A stretch of DNA of 64,000 bases, taken from NCBI RefSeq assembly GCF_015319355.1, contig NZ_JADILU010000002.1:434001-498000 (forward strand), given 5' to 3'. The DNA comes from Psychroserpens luteus (GTDB lineage: Bacteria; Bacteroidota; Bacteroidia; Flavobacteriales; Flavobacteriaceae). The notes under the pieces are model-generated. The model saw only the letters and a program-made list of their open reading frames with translations, was not told where the DNA came from and did not search any database. Each line of letters opens with the position of its first letter. Positions within the stretch are counted from its first letter, which is position 1. Below are positions 61,785-64,000 of the stretch, piece by piece. The position numbers and the translations under genes are program-made.

Positions 61785-63005
61785 ATGAGACTATTAAATT
61801 TATTAAAAATCGCATTTAAAGCTATCGTTCTTAACAAAATGAGAACCTTGCTTACCATGTTAGGTATCATCATAGGTGTAGCATCTGTAATTGCGATGTT
61901 AGCCATTGGTGAAGGTTCTAAGGAAAGCATCCGTACCACAATTTCAGCTATGGGTTCTAATATGATTACCATTAGACCAGGAGCTGATGATAGAGGTCCT
62001 GCAAGAGGAAGTGGAGGTGATGTGCAAACATTGACTTTAGATGATTACGAAGTTATAAAAGAAAAAGCCACAACGCTAAGTTATATTACACCTATAGTAA
62101 ATGGAGGTGGACAAGTAATTAATGGTTCTAACAACTGGCCAAGTACTATTTACGGAGTAAATCCTGATTATTTAAATATTAAAGTAGTCGATTTACAAAG
62201 TGGAAGTATGTTTACAGATGCAGAGGTGAAATCGGCTTCAAAAGTGGCTTTAATTGGTCAGACTGTTGTAGATAATGTGTTTCCTGACGGTCAAGAACCT
62301 GTAGGACAAATGATTCGTTTTGATAATATTCCGTTTAAAGTCATTGGAGTTTTAGAAGAGAAAGGAGAGAATACATTTGGGCAAGATCAAGATGATGTGG
62401 TTATTGCGCCTTATACAACTGTACAGAAACGTATTTTGGCTATCGATTATTTAAATCAAGTTATGGCTTCTGCCATTAGTGAGGATGATGCACCAGAAGC
62501 AGTGACTCAAGTCACAGAAATTTTACGTTCGCAACATAAATTATTGGATAGTGAAGATGATGATTTTACGGTTCGTTCTATGGAAGAATTAATTTCAACA
62601 TTTAGTTCAACCTCAGAAATGTTAACTATTTTATTGGTGGCAGTTGCTAGTATTTCTTTGTTAATTGGAGGTATTGGGATTATGAATATTATGTACGTTT
62701 CTGTAAAAGAGCGTACTAAAGAAATTGGACTAAGAATGGCAGTAGGAGCTAAAGGAGCAGATATTTTAATGCAATTTTTAATTGAAGCTATTTTAATTAG
62801 TATTACAGGAGGTTTACTAGGAGTATTACTAGGTTTAGGAGCAACAGTCTTCATAGAAAAATTTCTTAATTGGCCGACAAGCGTCGCTTTATATTCCATT
62901 ATAATTTCGTTTGCTGTTTGTGCAGTAACAGGTATATTTTTTGGCTGGTATCCTGCAAGAAAAGCTTCGGCATTAGACCCAATTACAGCTTTGCGTTACG
63001 AATAA
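61785..63005 (+). CDS. ABC transporter permease, MacB type
   Basis: A 406-residue mechanotransmission permease: an N-terminal membrane helix (about 21-42, MLGIIIGVASVIAMLAIGEG), a large periplasmic domain (about 45-275) and three C-terminal helices (about 283-307, 330-355, 365-390) with the FtsX signature GLRMAVGAKG. With the ATPase, the adaptor and TolC it forms an export machine for peptides, toxins or antibiotics. The substrate is unknown. Confidence 0.93.
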   Translation: MRLLNLLKIAFKAIVLNKMRTLLTMLGIIIGVASVIAMLAIGEGSKESIRTTISAMGSNMITIRPGADDRGPARGSGGDVQTLTLDDYEVIKEKATTLSYITPIVNGGGQVINGSNNWPSTIYGVNPDYLNIKVVDLQSGSMFTDAEVKSASKVALIGQTVVDNVFPDGQEPVGQMIRFDNIPFKVIGVLEEKGENTFGQDQDDVVIAPYTTVQKRILAIDYLNQVMASAISEDDAPEAVTQVTEILRSQHKLLDSEDDDFTVRSMEELISTFSSTSEMLTILLVAVASISLLIGGIGIMNIMYVSVKERTKEIGLRMAVGAKGADILMQFLIEAILISITGGLLGVLLGLGATVFIEKFLNWPTSVALYSIIISFAVCAVTGIFFGWYPARKASALDPITALRYE

Positions 63006-63046
63006 GAAACATTGAAAAATAAGTATAGAAACAAAATATAGTAATT

Positions 63047-64000
63047 ATGAAAACATTAAAAAACACCACAACAAAAGTTGTAACTTTAATTGTGTTACTC
63101 ATTTTTACAATCCAAGCATGTAAAGATAAAAATTCAAGTATACACCCAATCACTAATGCTGTACAGAATTATGTACAGGTTGCTACTGGTCAAGTGACTT
63201 TGTATGATGAAGATGGCAACGTACTTCGATCTTTAAAACCAAGTGATTCACTTTTTGGTCAAGATGCTAATTATCTTAAAGGCAAAAAAATGTCTTATCA
63301 AAAAAATGAAGAAGGCATCGCAACAGATTTAAATACAGGCTTAATGTGGCAAGAAATCCCTACAACAGAAGGCTTTGATTGGGAAGATGCCAAAGCTTAT
63401 TGTGAAAACCTGGAGCTAGGTGGTTATGATGATTGGAGAATGCCAACAGCAAAAGAATTATACTCAATTAGCGATTTTAGTGAGGGTTGGCCTTATTTAG
63501 ATACAACTTATTTTTCTCTGGTAAATAATACGCATGTCGATAAAAGTGAACAATATTGGACAAGCAATAAATACGTTGGTCATACAGAAGAAGGACAATA
63601 TGCTGCTGCCTTTGGTGTTAACCATGCTACGGGTCATATTAAAGCTTATGCAGGAGAAGAACCAAAGGATAGAGGTGATCGTAAAGGTCCTCCTCCTGGA
63701 AATCAAAGACCACAAGGACAAGAAAGTGAAAATGGAGAAAAAGGAAATAGACCTCCACCTCCAGGAAATGGTGAGCGACCAACAGGTAACCCAATGTTAA
63801 AGCATGTTCGTGCAGTTCGTGGTAACACTTATGGTATTAATGATTTTTATGATAATGGAGATAATACTATTACAGATAAAGCATCAGGTTTAATGTGGTC
63901 TAAAAACGACAGTGAAAAAGGTTTAGATTGGAAAAATGCACTTTACTATGCGGAAAATTCAACCTTGGCAGAATATTCAGATTGGCGTTTACCTAATGTA
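63047..64000 (+). CDS. DUF1566 lipoprotein with two repeats, 3' end cut
   Basis: An ATG at 63047 opens a frame that runs past the window end (318 codons). It has a signal peptide with lipobox ending at Cys25 (FTIQAC). Two DUF1566 (Lcl-type) modules are seen: GLMWQEI, GFDWEDAKAYCENLELGGYD and DDWRMPTAKELY at about residues 92-142, and SGLMWSKND and SDWRLPNV at about 282-318. Between them is a Pro/Gly/Asn linker (GPPPGNQRPQG; PPPPGNGERPTG). The gene follows the permease by 41 bases, so it is probably the last gene of the export operon or its partner. Confidence 0.8.
   Translation, partial: MKTLKNTTTKVVTLIVLLIFTIQACKDKNSSIHPITNAVQNYVQVATGQVTLYDEDGNVLRSLKPSDSLFGQDANYLKGKKMSYQKNEEGIATDLNTGLMWQEIPTTEGFDWEDAKAYCENLELGGYDDWRMPTAKELYSISDFSEGWPYLDTTYFSLVNNTHVDKSEQYWTSNKYVGHTEEGQYAAAFGVNHATGHIKAYAGEEPKDRGDRKGPPPGNQRPQGQESENGEKGNRPPPPGNGERPTGNPMLKHVRAVRGNTYGINDFYDNGDNTITDKASGLMWSKNDSEKGLDWKNALYYAENSTLAEYSDWRLPNV

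Noticed and set aside
62507-62899. A 130-residue minus-strand frame inside the MacB-type permease
   Set aside because: The permease is certain on the plus strand, so this is a shadow frame.

Overview
The window is AT-rich chromosomal DNA from a member of the Bacteroidota, almost certainly family Flavobacteriaceae. The evidence is a porX gene start, type IX secretion (T9SS) C-terminal sorting domains on two secreted proteins, an LpxC-FabZ fusion, a DUF6090 protein, lack of purine-rich ribosome binding sites, and several TAnnTTTG promoter elements just upstream of genes. The genus cannot be fixed from the sequence. No tRNA, rRNA, CRISPR array, insertion sequence or prophage was seen.

Layout. 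1-7988: start of porX (minus strand, cut by the window edge), an HD phosphohydrolase, then lipid A genes lpxD, lpxC-fabZ and lpxA, efp, a second lpxD-like gene, an NTF2-like gene and sucD. 8107-16517: a large M16 peptidase, a fabG-like reductase, small proteins, and a membrane VWA / prohibitin / SH3-like group. 16570-24477: a complete histidine operon (hisG-D-C-B-H-A-F-IE) led by a histidine leader peptide with a full attenuator; its gaps hold palindromic repeats and one possible small antisense membrane-protein gene. 24577-32094: T9SS cargo, an S41-like protein, a LytTR regulator, a TruA-family pseudouridine synthase, small membrane proteins, a TfoX-like protein and tsaD. 32201-39694: a giant TamB-like protein, then pfkA, gapA and a BadF-type sugar kinase. 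39797-47951: membrane and transport genes (CorA, two MscS-type channels), a Gre-like protein, DUF2461, DUF72, a thioesterase and DUF3817. 47989-54227: a T9SS-sorted vanadium haloperoxidase-like protein, an OmpA lipoprotein, a ribosome hibernation factor and a zinc metalloprotease. 54346-58248: DUF6090, a third lpxD-like gene, a cold shock gene and a solitary contractile tail sheath gene. 58488-64000: a TolC / MacA-like / MacB-like tripartite export operon followed by a DUF1566 lipoprotein cut by the window end.

How the genes work together. The lpx genes supply early lipid A synthesis, and fabZ within the fusion links it to fatty acid synthesis. pfkA and gapA form a glycolytic pair. The his genes form one pathway whose transcription is probably controlled by ribosome stalling on His codons. 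The TolC-MacA-MacB group is an export pump.

The most unusual signals are: the word TTCTTCGGAA at twelve places (about a hundred times the composition expectation); palindromic repeats confined in this window to his operon gaps; a 22-bp perfect inverted repeat across the 3' ends of two convergent genes; an inverted repeat framing a -7 promoter box; an orphan tail sheath gene; and a TamB frame with no ATG start.
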